Shown here: positions 14,624-23,081 of the stretch, piece after piece
How positions within the stretch are numbered: position 1 is the stretch's first letter
How the letters are laid out: the number at the start of each line of letters is the position of its first letter
Assembly: GCA_035568375.1 (NCBI GenBank)
Contig: DATMOG010000029.1
Location: 1 to 33,479, forward strand
Length of the DNA: 33,479 nt
Reading direction: 5' to 3'
Source: JACDET01 sp035568375
Lineage (GTDB): Bacteria > Patescibacteriota > Microgenomatia > Levybacterales > UBA12049
The notes under the pieces: generated by a model
The model's input: the letters and a program-made list of their open reading frames with translations, nothing else
Told to the model about the DNA's origin: nothing
Database searches by the model: none
Position numbers and translations under genes: made by a program

Positions 14624-15589
14624 TTAAGCCTGCGATTTTTTCTCTTCAGCCTTTTCCTTATGCGTTTCGTAACCGCCATATTCATGACGAAGTGCTGCTA
14701 CCATTTTGGCAACAAATGTTTCCTGAACACCTTTATCATACTGTGATTTTTTACGGAACTCCACTGCCTCTGTAATTACTGGCGCAGGTACTTTAAATTT
14801 CTCTGCTGTATCAATTGTCCATTGCCCTTCACCTTTGGCATCAATGTATCCATCGAATTGGGCAAGTTGCGGATCCTTAAGAAGCGCTACAACTCCTGTA
14901 TATACTAAAAAACTTGCAACACTACTTCCCCGTTGCCAAGTATTACCTATATCAACAAGATTAAGTTTATAATCGCTTTTGGCAAGTACGCCAAATCCTT
15001 CTGCAATCGCTTGCATCATACCGTACTCAACACCATTCTGAACCATTTTAACAAAATGGCCAGCACCTCCTTCACCAAAAAATTTATGACCCGCATTTGG
15101 CTTCACAATACTATCAAGAATAACTTTCATATAATCATATGCAGACTTATCCCCGCCGACCATAAGTGTATAACCATTTTCTAATCCCTGCATTCCTCCA
15201 GAAACACCTATTCCAAGATATTTTATCCCTTTTGTACCAAAAACTTCATAACGTTTTTGTGTGTCTTCAAAAAACGAATTACCTCCATCTATCACAATAT
15301 CACCATGGTCAACAATGCTCTCCTGTAATTGCTGTAGCACATCGTCAGTTGTCTCACCTGCCGGCAACATAAGCCAAATAATACGAGGTTTAACCAAGGT
15401 ATCACGAAGTTCGTCAAGGAGATGGACAATTTTGAGCTTTTGTTGGACAATATACGAAGCTTTTTCGACCCGCATTTTTTCAAGAACTTCTCGGGAACGA
15501 TTCCACACGATCACTTCATGCCCTGCGATCATTAATTTTTCGGCAATATTTTTGCCCATTTTCCCAATTCCAAGAACTGCAATTTGCAT
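14624..15589 (-). CDS. gnd: 6-phosphogluconate dehydrogenase, decarboxylating, short form
   Basis: Oxidises 6-phosphogluconate to ribulose-5-phosphate and CO2. 321 aa, the short form, against ~470 in E. coli. The Rossmann motif is GIGKMG (7-12), followed by NRS at 30-32; the NRS sequence resembles NADP-dependent Gnd (NRSREK), so NADPH production is likely but inferred. The IDGGNSFFED, GVSGGMQGLENGYTLM and GHFVKMVQNGVEYGMMQ segments carry the substrate and catalytic residues. A charged C-terminal tail follows. It is the last of pgl-zwf-gnd and lies 25 bp after zwf; TATTAT lies 6 nt before its ATG. Confidence 0.93.
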   Translation of the reverse strand: MQIAVLGIGKMGKNIAEKLMIAGHEVIVWNRSREVLEKMRVEKASYIVQQKLKIVHLLDELRDTLVKPRIIWLMLPAGETTDDVLQQLQESIVDHGDIVIDGGNSFFEDTQKRYEVFGTKGIKYLGIGVSGGMQGLENGYTLMVGGDKSAYDYMKVILDSIVKPNAGHKFFGEGGAGHFVKMVQNGVEYGMMQAIAEGFGVLAKSDYKLNLVDIGNTWQRGSSVASFLVYTGVVALLKDPQLAQFDGYIDAKGEGQWTIDTAEKFKVPAPVITEAVEFRKKSQYDKGVQETFVAKMVAALRHEYGGYETHKEKAEEKKSQA

Positions 15590-15614
15590 AAGCAGATAAT
15601 AGTATCCTTAGTGA

Positions 15615-17051
15615 TTATAACCATTTACGGCCGTCTCTTTCAATGAGCTGTTTTGAGGAATCAGGTCCCCAGCTACCTTCAGAATATAGAGCGATTTCTT
15701 CTTTTTCCTGCTCCCACCCTGTTAAGATATTGGAGATCAGGTGCCAGGAACTTTCAAGTTCATCAGATCGATTAAACAGCATTTGGTCACCAGCAAGAAT
15801 ATCAAGCAATATTTTTTCATAAGCATCGGCACCGTGCCCACCAAATGATTGATGGTAGGAAAAACGCATATCGACTGTATCTAAATTTACATGATTCCCA
15901 GGTTTTTTAGCAATCATACGAAGTGTTATTCCTTCATTTGGCTGTATCCTGATCGTTAATATATTACCTACTTCTGGACACCCATATTCTTTAAAGAGGA
16001 TATGACAGGTCTGCTTAAAGATAATTTTTATTTCCATAACTTCCTCCCCCATTTTCTTCCCGGCACGCAAATAAAAAGGTACGTCCTGAAATCGTTGAGT
16101 ATCGACAAATAATTTTGCAGCCACGAACGTTTCTGTTTGAGAATGCGGATCAACATTTTTTTCTTCTCGATAACCTGCATATTGGCCTCGAACGATAGTA
16201 TTCTTCACTTCTGATGGACTAGGATAACGAAGTGCTTTTATTGCATTTGCCCGTGTTTCTCGAACACCCTCTTGAGAAAAACTTTTTGGCTGTTCCATTG
16301 CAACTGTTGCAAGCATTTGTAGTAAGTGGTTCTGACCGACATCACGAAGAATCCCAATTCCATCAAAAAACTTTCCTCGTGTTCTGACTCCCTCCTTCTC
16401 AGCCCACGTGATTTGAACTTGATCGATATGTTTATTGTTCCAGACAGGTTCAAATATACTGTTGGCAAACCGAAATGCGATCATATTCTGCATCGTCTCT
16501 TTCCCAAGATAATGATCGACCCTGTAAATCTGTCGTTCTTCAAAAATGTTTGCCAATAATGTGTCTAAATGCCGAGCGTTATCTAAATCTTTTCCAAATG
16601 GTTTTTCAATTGCTACCCGAGTCCATTTTTCAGAACCTTGCCCACAACCCTCTGAAAGTTTAGTACTTTCAAGATGCGTGAGAATAGTTTCGTAATTATC
16701 CGGGGGGGTTGCAAGATAAAATAAACGAGTGATGCAAGCTCCAATTTCAGTATCAAAACCATTGAGCTTTTTTATCAAAATATTATAACCTATTTTTTCA
16801 TCAAATAATCCCTGCTGGTAGTAGACATTTTTAATAAACTGTTTCCATTCAGCTTCTTCTTTTACTCCTAATTTTTCAGTAAGCATCTCACGATAGGCTT
16901 CATCGGAAAATTCACGTCTGGCAAATCCGACAATATAAAATTTCCCACCTATTGCTTTTTTTTTAAATAATGAATAAAGAGCAGGAAGCAATTTATTTTG
17001 TGCCAAATCACCAGTTGCACCAAAAATAACAAGAACAAAAGGAGACATCAT
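15615..17051 (-). CDS. zwf: Glucose-6-phosphate 1-dehydrogenase
   Basis: First enzyme of the oxidative pentose-phosphate branch, glucose-6-phosphate to 6-phosphogluconolactone. 478 aa, normal. The coenzyme motif is GATGDLA (11-17), EKPFG is at 149-153, and the active-site signature RVDHYLGKE is at 177-185, with DVGQNHLLQML further on. Two adjacent ATG codons (17051 and 17048) make the start ambiguous by one residue; no ribosome site is seen. It follows pgl by 17 bp. Confidence 0.96.
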   Translation of the reverse strand: MMSPFVLVIFGATGDLAQNKLLPALYSLFKKKAIGGKFYIVGFARREFSDEAYREMLTEKLGVKEEAEWKQFIKNVYYQQGLFDEKIGYNILIKKLNGFDTEIGACITRLFYLATPPDNYETILTHLESTKLSEGCGQGSEKWTRVAIEKPFGKDLDNARHLDTLLANIFEERQIYRVDHYLGKETMQNMIAFRFANSIFEPVWNNKHIDQVQITWAEKEGVRTRGKFFDGIGILRDVGQNHLLQMLATVAMEQPKSFSQEGVRETRANAIKALRYPSPSEVKNTIVRGQYAGYREEKNVDPHSQTETFVAAKLFVDTQRFQDVPFYLRAGKKMGEEVMEIKIIFKQTCHILFKEYGCPEVGNILTIRIQPNEGITLRMIAKKPGNHVNLDTVDMRFSYHQSFGGHGADAYEKILLDILAGDQMLFNRSDELESSWHLISNILTGWEQEKEEIALYSEGSWGPDSSKQLIERDGRKWL

Positions 17052-17068
17052 ACAAACGTCGTTTTATT

Positions 17069-17821
17069 TTATACCGTTTGATCGGTAATTAATAGAGTCT
17101 TTTTTGCAATTTCCGGACGTTTGAAAAAACGAGCAGGAATTTCTTCTTCTTTGCCCTCTTCAAAGAGCTTATTAAACATCTTCTGTTTACTCTCACCAAA
17201 AGCAAGAATCAGCATTTGATCAAGCATCGATAAACCAAGAAATGTCATTCCAACACGCTCTTTATACTGACTGTTTTTGTCATTAAACTCTGAAACCAAA
17301 AGATATTGCCGGTCAGAATCAAACCATGGATTATGAAAATCCGGTCTATTGGGAATAATACTTGAGATATGGCCATCTGGACCAATACCAATCAACCCAA
17401 TATTTTTTTGAAAAATCGCATGCAGAGATCTTACCCTTTCATCGTATGAAATAGCAGCTTCCTCTCGACTTTTACCAGCCTGCAAAACAGAATAAAATGG
17501 CATATTGCGCATCTGTAAATAGCGTAAAAAACCAGTATCCTTAATCATCTTTTCATTGCTAGTAGCATGCATCGGTTTGCCAAACCGTTCATCAATAAGC
17601 CCCACAGCACCTGGTTCAATTTGTTCTTCTTTTGCCAATGCTTTATAAAGCACTTGCATACTTCCCCCAGATAAATAAAGCGATGTCCTTCTATCAACAA
17701 TCTCGTAAAGCAATTCTTTCGCTAATATCACCCCTGCTTCGGCGTCTTGAACATTACAAACCGTAATCATCTGATTAGTATGATGACGAATAGCATGTTT
17801 GGTAAGATAGTCAATGAGCAT
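17069..17821 (-). CDS. pgl: 6-phosphogluconolactonase, DevB/SOL type
   Basis: Hydrolyses 6-phosphogluconolactone, linking Zwf and Gnd. 250 aa. Family motifs are LSGGSMQVLYKAL (about 49-61), GLIDERFG (about 74-81) and IGLIGIGPDGHISSIIP (about 141-157). The fold is shared with glucosamine-6-phosphate deaminase, but position directly before zwf and gnd makes lactonase the best call. The start lies 3 bp after the stop of the pseudopilin-like gene, so it is cotranscribed with it. Confidence 0.88.
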   Translation of the reverse strand: MLIDYLTKHAIRHHTNQMITVCNVQDAEAGVILAKELLYEIVDRRTSLYLSGGSMQVLYKALAKEEQIEPGAVGLIDERFGKPMHATSNEKMIKDTGFLRYLQMRNMPFYSVLQAGKSREEAAISYDERVRSLHAIFQKNIGLIGIGPDGHISSIIPNRPDFHNPWFDSDRQYLLVSEFNDKNSQYKERVGMTFLGLSMLDQMLILAFGESKQKMFNKLFEEGKEEEIPARFFKRPEIAKKTLLITDQTV

Positions 17822-17824
17822 ATA

Positions 17825-18478
17825 TCAAAGCGCGTTAAAACTTCCCGAACCCGACGCTGGGGTAAATTCCGGGATAGGTGTTTCTGTTGGAACCACAGGA
17901 ATATCTGAAGAAACAGGCGTTGGGTTAATACATTGTGCTTGTTGTATTTCAAAAGATATACATAATTCATAATTTTTCCCCTTATCAAGCATTTTATAAG
18001 AATACCCTGCACTTGATTGTGGATCATGAGGAAGACTTGAGACAAAACTAGGCATCAAATTATCCAGTGCAGATGGATACTGTTGATTTTTTTGATAATA
18101 CGCATTGAGCGCATTTTGTATTACTATAGCATCATTCTGGCGCTGCACATCCCGAGCCCCAATTCTTGTTCCAAGTGGATCAAACGCAAAATAGAGGATT
18201 CCTGCTAAAATAAACAAGACTGCAACACAACTAATCATTAACAAAATAGTCATTTTAAGAGAAGTAAGATTTGCTTTTGATTCTAGATGTCCAATACGTT
18301 TGTAGATCCATGCTATGCCGGGGAGCTGTTTGACCACATCATGTTGAATCTTTGCAATCGCTGCATCAACATCTTCCTCAGAAATCCCCCGTTGCATTAA
18401 CTCTTCTTTAATTTCATTGCGTCTTTTGCCTTCACGAAACTTCTCTCGAATATCTATAATAAGCTCATCTGTCACCAT
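17825..18478 (-). CDS. Membrane protein with GspG/pilin-like exposed domain
   Basis: 217 aa. Residues ~1-50 form a charged helical cytoplasmic domain (NEIKEELMQRGISEEDVDAA) resembling short UBA-like or SHOCT-like modules. A transmembrane helix lies at about 76-99. After it comes a pseudopilin-like segment (GARDVQRQNDAIVIQNALNA, then YYQKNQQYPSAL and LPHDPQSSAGYSY), as in GspG/type IV pilin heads, with Cys173 and Cys183 able to form a disulfide. The tail is Pro/Thr/Ser-rich. There is no prepilin peptidase site at the N-terminus, so it is unlikely to be processed as a normal pilin. AAGAGG 6 nt before the ATG supports this start. It shares a transcript with pgl. Confidence 0.65.
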   Translation of the reverse strand: MVTDELIIDIREKFREGKRRNEIKEELMQRGISEEDVDAAIAKIQHDVVKQLPGIAWIYKRIGHLESKANLTSLKMTILLMISCVAVLFILAGILYFAFDPLGTRIGARDVQRQNDAIVIQNALNAYYQKNQQYPSALDNLMPSFVSSLPHDPQSSAGYSYKMLDKGKNYELCISFEIQQAQCINPTPVSSDIPVVPTETPIPEFTPASGSGSFNAL

Positions 18479-18533
18479 AAAATGCCTCTTATATAAAGTC
18501 AAACAGATACCAAAAATAAAGTCAAGAATGTGG

Positions 18534-19718
18534 CTAGTGGATAAAAAATTGATTGATATCTTTCACCGTTACCAAGAGCAAAAGAACGATTAAAAATGCC
18601 ATCCCAACAGCATGGATATATCCTTCAATCTTGGGATTAACTTTTTTATGAATCACTGCTTCGATCAAAAGAAAAAATAATCTTCCTCCATCCAAACCAG
18701 GAATTGGCAGTACATTAAAAAATGCAAGTGAAATAGATAGGAGTCCCATCAAATTTAATAACTGCATAATCCTTTCATTAACGTTGGGTATTTTGATAAT
18801 TGAGCCAACAACATAACCGATACCTATTGGTCCTGACACGCCTTCACTTACAGGAGCAATATTTTTCTCTTTGATGGAAATATTGATAAGATAACCCAAC
18901 GCATCAAAATTATATGCCATCAAATTCGCTGGATGAACAAATCCAGAAAAAAATTTCTGCAAAGGAGTATCATACGCGAGAGTAACAGATCTTACCGGAT
19001 AGAATGCTACCCCAAGTGCTCCTTGATTTTTTGGAGGATGGAGCCGAGGAACAACTGTTGCAATATACTCTTTTTGTGTTCTTTCATCCTTCCACGCAAT
19101 TGTTAATGATTTACCAGCACTCTGCTTTATTGTCTTTGCAAAGGTATCAAGCTGCTGAATATTCTGCCCATTCAATGACTTAACAGTTGAAAAAGGAGTA
19201 ATGCCTGCCTGCGCTGCAGGCGAACCCTTTTCCACTTCACTGACTACTACTTGTGTTGTAATTTTTTGATCAACACCAAAGAACTGATGATTCCCGATTA
19301 ATGGTAATGTTGTTTGGAAATTACCGATAAAAAGGAATACATAGTAAATTGCTACAGCAAGAAGGGTGTTCATCACAACACCGGCAATAACAACAATAAT
19401 CCGTTCACTCATTGGCCGAGCATAAAATGCATGATGTTCATCTGCTTTTTTCACTTTAGTTTCTTCATTCGTTGCAATCCGTCCGCTGCCTGCTTCATCT
19501 TCTCCATATAACTTTACAAAACCACCAATGAGCACCGGATAAAATGAATAGACTGTCTCACCTTTCTTCATTTGCCACAGAGGTGGTGTAAGCGGAAATC
19601 CAAAACCGAATTCTTCGACTTTTATTCCAAATTTCTTTGCCATGAAGTAATGTCCTGCTTCGTGAATCAAAACTAAAACGGATAAAATAAGGAGAAAAAC
19701 AATGATGGTAATTAGCAT
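18534..19718 (-). CDS. rseP: Site-2 membrane metalloprotease RseP
   Basis: Intramembrane zinc protease that cleaves anti-sigma factors and signal-peptide remnants. 394 aa. The zinc motif is HEAGH (19-23) in the first transmembrane helix. A PDZ domain lies around 140-215 (KGSPAAQAGITPFSTVKSLN), and the third zinc ligand is in PIPGLDGGRL in the C-terminal half. Several transmembrane helices are present. The ATG at 19718 is preferred to one two codons upstream because TGC-TATAAT lies exactly 6 nt before it, which places the RNA start at this codon. The sigma operon at 1-942 could hold a substrate, but that is speculation. Confidence 0.94.
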   Translation of the reverse strand: MLITIIVFLLILSVLVLIHEAGHYFMAKKFGIKVEEFGFGFPLTPPLWQMKKGETVYSFYPVLIGGFVKLYGEDEAGSGRIATNEETKVKKADEHHAFYARPMSERIIVVIAGVVMNTLLAVAIYYVFLFIGNFQTTLPLIGNHQFFGVDQKITTQVVVSEVEKGSPAAQAGITPFSTVKSLNGQNIQQLDTFAKTIKQSAGKSLTIAWKDERTQKEYIATVVPRLHPPKNQGALGVAFYPVRSVTLAYDTPLQKFFSGFVHPANLMAYNFDALGYLINISIKEKNIAPVSEGVSGPIGIGYVVGSIIKIPNVNERIMQLLNLMGLLSISLAFFNVLPIPGLDGGRLFFLLIEAVIHKKVNPKIEGYIHAVGMAFLIVLLLLVTVKDINQFFIH

Positions 19719-19724
19719 AAACAT

Positions 19725-19733
19725 ATTATAGCA
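19725..19733 (-). promoter_or_regulatory. Extended -10 promoter of rseP
   Basis: Minus strand TGC-TATAAT (19733-19725), a perfect extended -10, 6 nt before the ATG at 19718. The -35 region is weak. It is divergent from, and next to, the promoter of the gene at 19782. Confidence 0.55.
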
Positions 19734-19744
19734 TCTTTTCAGAC

Positions 19745-19774
19745 TTGATAAAAACGCAACAATTAGGATAGGAT
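19745..19774 (+). promoter_or_regulatory. Leaderless promoter of the 19782 gene
   Basis: TTGATA (19745-19750), 18 nt, TAGGAT (19769-19774), then 7 nt to the ATG at 19782. The spacing puts the RNA start at the start codon. Confidence 0.55.
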
Positions 19775-19781
19775 TAATAGT

Positions 19782-21056
19782 ATGGGTGAAGTAGTCGAAA
19801 GTAGTTTATCTCTTAAAGAGCTTAACATAATAAATAAACCTAGGGAACCTGAACCTGAACATAAACCTGAAACTGCTCCCACAAAAGAAACTTCACAGGT
19901 TGCCATGTTCCTTTCAGATCGTAAAGAAAGATATAAAGGAGAAAAGCATGGAAGGACATTAGTACTTACTGATCTAACTGACCTTTTGGGTGCTAACATT
20001 GATGATACAAGAGCAAGTGATCCAGCAACAGCAGATGCAAAAACAAAAAGACTTTCTGAAATACGAGAACTAGTTCTTAAAATGGCAACTAGAGAAGAAC
20101 TCAAATATGGAGAAATCGAAACAGTTAGAGATTATATCCTTAAAAAAGAAACGAAAGATCAAGAAACAGGTGGAAACAATCAAGATATCTTTACGGCTTT
20201 TAAACAATTACTCCCTAAAAAGCTCCTACCTGAAGCAGAACAACAGGTAGAAAAACCCGCAGCGATAACAGAAACAGAAATAAAACCTGATCTAGCACAA
20301 CTCCCTGAATATCGGTATAGACCTGATGAAAAACTCAAAACATTCTTTAAAGAAGTAGAGAAGAAACCAATCACGCTTGAAACAGTCAAAAACTTTGTCA
20401 CTGCGGAACAGAATGATTTAGTAACGCAAGGAGAGAAATTTGAAGCAAAATATGCAACTGTAATAGCTCCACTTGATAAAGCTGAAGAATTTTTAATAAA
20501 TTTAAATGATCAAGAAATAGAACAAGACAAAATGATCATAGTCGTTGAAAAAGATGGAGAAATAATAGCAGGATGGGAAGATGCATTCGATGATGCTGAT
20601 AGTATAGTCTACAGGTTTGATCCTAAAGACTTTTCTCAACTTCAGCGTCGCAACGCATATAGAGACCTACTTGAAGGAACGGAAAGGCAGGAAGGAATCA
20701 ATACGGGATTACAACGTTTACAAGAGTTACTTACAAACCCACGAACAAAAATGACAGAAATGGAATTATTCCCGATATTCACATCTATTGATCGTTATAC
20801 AAAATACCTTCAACAAAGTCTCTTGGAATTGAGTCAACGATTCGACGGTGCCGATCCACATGAATTGGAAGACCTTTTATTAAAGGATACAGAGGCTATG
20901 GAACAATACAACTCAATAATGTACAAAAAAGAGATCCTTCAGGAACTAACCAATCAAGTACGAAAGAAAATTAAATCTGAAAAAGGAAGAATTTTTAAGG
21001 GTATAGCAGGAATGCGAGACAGATTTCGAAAAAAAAGCTCAGGTCAAAAATCCTAA
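19782..21056 (+). CDS. Charged, helical cytoplasmic protein of unknown function
   Basis: 424 aa, no membrane segment or signal peptide. The first ~40 residues are Pro/Glu/Thr-rich (EPEPEHKPETAPTKETSQ) and probably disordered. The rest is highly charged and mostly helical, with a possible small alpha/beta patch around 235-290 (KMIIVVEKDGEIIAGWEDAF). The C-terminus is strongly basic (MRDRFRKKSSGQK), so nucleic-acid or membrane contact is possible. I do not recognise a family. It stands alone on the plus strand, divergent from rseP, and overlaps the 3' end of frr by 4 bp. Confidence 0.65.
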   Translation: MGEVVESSLSLKELNIINKPREPEPEHKPETAPTKETSQVAMFLSDRKERYKGEKHGRTLVLTDLTDLLGANIDDTRASDPATADAKTKRLSEIRELVLKMATREELKYGEIETVRDYILKKETKDQETGGNNQDIFTAFKQLLPKKLLPEAEQQVEKPAAITETEIKPDLAQLPEYRYRPDEKLKTFFKEVEKKPITLETVKNFVTAEQNDLVTQGEKFEAKYATVIAPLDKAEEFLINLNDQEIEQDKMIIVVEKDGEIIAGWEDAFDDADSIVYRFDPKDFSQLQRRNAYRDLLEGTERQEGINTGLQRLQELLTNPRTKMTEMELFPIFTSIDRYTKYLQQSLLELSQRFDGADPHELEDLLLKDTEAMEQYNSIMYKKEILQELTNQVRKKIKSEKGRIFKGIAGMRDRFRKKSSGQKS

Positions 21057-21604
21057 ATCTGTAGTAACTCTTGCTCTTTTTGTTTTCCCCAGTCCTCTAT
21101 CGTCTCACTGGTTTCATCAATAAGCCGCTGAATTTCTTTTTCCAATCGTTTAATGTCATCTTCACGCCCCTCATAATCCTTCTTCATATCTTCAATCATT
21201 TCATGACGCACTTGGCGAACCATTACATTACCGTTTTCTAACTTATGCTTCATTGCCTTAATGAGTTCCTGACGGCGTTCTGTTGATAATGGTGGGAGAG
21301 TAATACGAAGAACATTCCCATCGATAATGGGATTTAATCCAGCATTAGCGGCTTCTATCCCCTTTTGCAGATCATGCATAATTGAAGCGTCATAGGGAGT
21401 AAGAACCAGTGTTTGATTATCAGGTGCACCAATCGTGGCAAGCTCCATAACTTTTAATTTTGCAGAACCGCCATATGCTGAAACAATAATATTTTCAACA
21501 AGAGATGGTGTTGCACGACCGGTACGAATGGTAGCAAGATCATCTTTGAGAACGTCGAGGACTTTTTGCAATTTTTCTTTTGTCTTTGTAGCGACAGGAT
21601 CCAT
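21053..21604 (-). CDS. frr: Ribosome recycling factor
   Basis: Splits post-termination ribosomes together with EF-G. 183 aa, family length about 185. It has the conserved LATIRTGRATPSLVENI (about 23-39), the VMELATIGAPDNQTLVLTPY strand region, and RQELIKAMKHKLENG and VRQVRHEM in the long-helix domain. It follows tsf by 17 bp in an rpsB-tsf-frr unit; pyrH, usual between tsf and frr, is missing here. Its 3' end overlaps the end of the opposite-strand gene by 4 bp. Confidence 0.97.
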   Translation of the reverse strand: MDPVATKTKEKLQKVLDVLKDDLATIRTGRATPSLVENIIVSAYGGSAKLKVMELATIGAPDNQTLVLTPYDASIMHDLQKGIEAANAGLNPIIDGNVLRITLPPLSTERRQELIKAMKHKLENGNVMVRQVRHEMIEDMKKDYEGREDDIKRLEKEIQRLIDETSETIEDWGKQKEQELLQI

Positions 21605-21621
21605 AAAATAATGAATAAACC

Positions 21622-22077
21622 TTAGAGTTCGAAACGTACAAATTGTTTTATAGTAATATTTTCTCCCAATTTGCCAATAACACCTTTGATAAGCTGTTCA
21701 ATTGTTTGCGAACTATCTCTAATATACTCCTGTTTCAGAAGAGAATCAACATCCTCAGGATGCATTGCAGCAATCTGCATCGCAACTTCTTTTGCTAATT
21801 TCTTAAATTCGTCAGTCTTTGCAACGAAATCAGTTTCACACAATAATGCAACTAACACGCCAACCTTACCAGCACCGTGAATGTATGCTTCGATCAAACC
21901 CTCGCCTGTTTCACGATCAGCTTTTTTAGCAGCGATTTCACTGGCTCTTTTTTTCAACCATTCCAAAGCCTTCTTATAATCACCATTTGCTTCATCTAAT
22001 GCACGACGACAATCAGCTATCGATGCTGATGTTTCGTCACGGAGTTTTTTAATTGTTATTAAGTCAATATTTGCCAT
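21622..22077 (-). CDS. tsf: Elongation factor Ts, short form
   Basis: Nucleotide exchange factor for EF-Tu. 151 aa, against 283 in E. coli. The N-terminal UBA-like domain (IKKLRDETSASIADCRRAL) and the first core subdomain with the EF-Tu-contacting TDFVAKTDEF are present. The second core subdomain and the coiled-coil insertion are absent, somewhat as in Thermus EF-Ts but shorter still. It starts 5 bp after rpsB, so translation is probably coupled. The stop is followed directly by frr, so the short length looks genuine rather than a frameshift. Confidence 0.95.
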   Translation of the reverse strand: MANIDLITIKKLRDETSASIADCRRALDEANGDYKKALEWLKKRASEIAAKKADRETGEGLIEAYIHGAGKVGVLVALLCETDFVAKTDEFKKLAKEVAMQIAAMHPEDVDSLLKQEYIRDSSQTIEQLIKGVIGKLGENITIKQFVRFEL

Positions 22078-22082
22078 AATGC

Positions 22083-22916
22083 TTATTTTTTCTTTTCTTC
22101 TTTTGTGGCTGTCTTTATTTTTATAGCTTCTTCCTTCTTTGCTGGAGCTTTCTTTTCAACATCTTGTATCGATTCTTTCTTTTCTTCGCTTTTTGTACTT
22201 TCTGCTTGTTCTTTACTCTTGTTTCCTTCGATCCAAGCATCAAAAATATATGTTGTGAGGAGTTTGATACTGCCAACTGCATCATCATTTGCAGGAATTG
22301 GATAATTGATAATTGTCGGATCTGCATTGGTATCAGTGATACCTACTGTTGGGATAGCAGCTTTCTTTGCTTCTCCTGCTGCAACATGTTCTTGATGCGT
22401 GTCGATAATAAATACTGCGTCAGGAAGTGCTGGCATATCTGCAATACCGCCATAAAATCCTTCGAGTTTTTGTCGCGTTTTATCCAGATCACTCAATTCT
22501 TTTTTGGTATATTTGGAGCGTGCAGTAGCATCTTTCAATTTTACAGTGATATCTTTGAGTTTTTTGTAATTTTTTGCAACTTCTGCTGAGTTAGTAAGTG
22601 TCCCACCAATCCACCTCTTAGTAACAAAATAAACGTTATCGATACCTGCAGCTTGTAATCTCTTCTGTTCTTCATCCAAAACATTTACTGCCTGACGTTT
22701 TGTTCCAAGAACAAGCAGTATTCCATTCTTTCTAGCAATTTCTTTAACAAATGTTGCTGCTTCTTCCAAACTTTCTTTCGTTTTTTCAAGGTCAATAATG
22801 TGGATACCATCGCGAGCTTCAAAAATATATTCGCGGGCTTTGGAATTTTGCCGCGAAACTTGATGACCAAAGTGGCAACCTGCTTCTAGTAATTCTTCAA
22901 GAGTAATTGTTCTCAT
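22083..22916 (-). CDS. rpsB: Small ribosomal subunit protein uS2
   Basis: 30S protein, 277 aa. The canonical N-terminus MRTITLEELLEAGCHFGHQ fixes the start at 22916, preceded by GAAGGGAT 5-6 nt upstream. Conserved segments include IHIIDLEKT, FVTKRWIGGTLTN, and DTNADPTIINYPIPANDDA. The last ~50 residues are a Lys/Glu/Ala-rich extension beyond the ribosomal core. In-frame upstream ATG and TTG codons exist but would add residues not found in S2. It heads the rpsB-tsf-frr unit with a good promoter and a structured leader. Confidence 0.97.
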   Translation of the reverse strand: MRTITLEELLEAGCHFGHQVSRQNSKAREYIFEARDGIHIIDLEKTKESLEEAATFVKEIARKNGILLVLGTKRQAVNVLDEEQKRLQAAGIDNVYFVTKRWIGGTLTNSAEVAKNYKKLKDITVKLKDATARSKYTKKELSDLDKTRQKLEGFYGGIADMPALPDAVFIIDTHQEHVAAGEAKKAAIPTVGITDTNADPTIINYPIPANDDAVGSIKLLTTYIFDAWIEGNKSKEQAESTKSEEKKESIQDVEKKAPAKKEEAIKIKTATKEEKKK

Positions 22917-22934
22917 AAGTATCCCTTCAACCTC

Positions 22935-22974
22935 CATCTGATTCTGCAACAAGCAGAGGGAATCAGCTCAGATG
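22935..22974 (-). promoter_or_regulatory. rpsB leader with competing hairpins
   Basis: In the ~66-nt leader one hairpin pairs CTGATT (22966-22961) with AATCAG (22943-22938) and CTGC with GCAG around a TTGTT loop. A rival stem pairs CATCTGA (22974-22968) with TCAGATG (22941-22935). Both use the same 3' arm, next to a GGAGG. uS2 is known to autoregulate rpsB in other bacteria, so this may be its binding site. Confidence 0.4.
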
Positions 22975-22988
22975 TGTAAGATACAGAT

Positions 22989-23018
22989 ATTATACTATAA
23001 ATCCACAATCCCTTGCAA
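22989..23018 (-). promoter_or_regulatory. rpsB promoter
   Basis: Minus strand TTGCAA (23018-23013), 18 nt, TATAAT (22994-22989). The predicted start point is near 22982. Confidence 0.65.
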
Positions 23019-23081
23019 GCAATAGTAACAGATACTTGACGACAGAGAGAAACAGAGCTACTCTAGAATAAGCGCTACTTT

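Noticed and set aside
22917..22952. Upstream in-frame ATG/TTG starts for rpsB
   Set aside because: MRTITLEELLEAGCHFGHQ is the family start and has its own AAGGG; the upstream codons lie in the hairpin leader.
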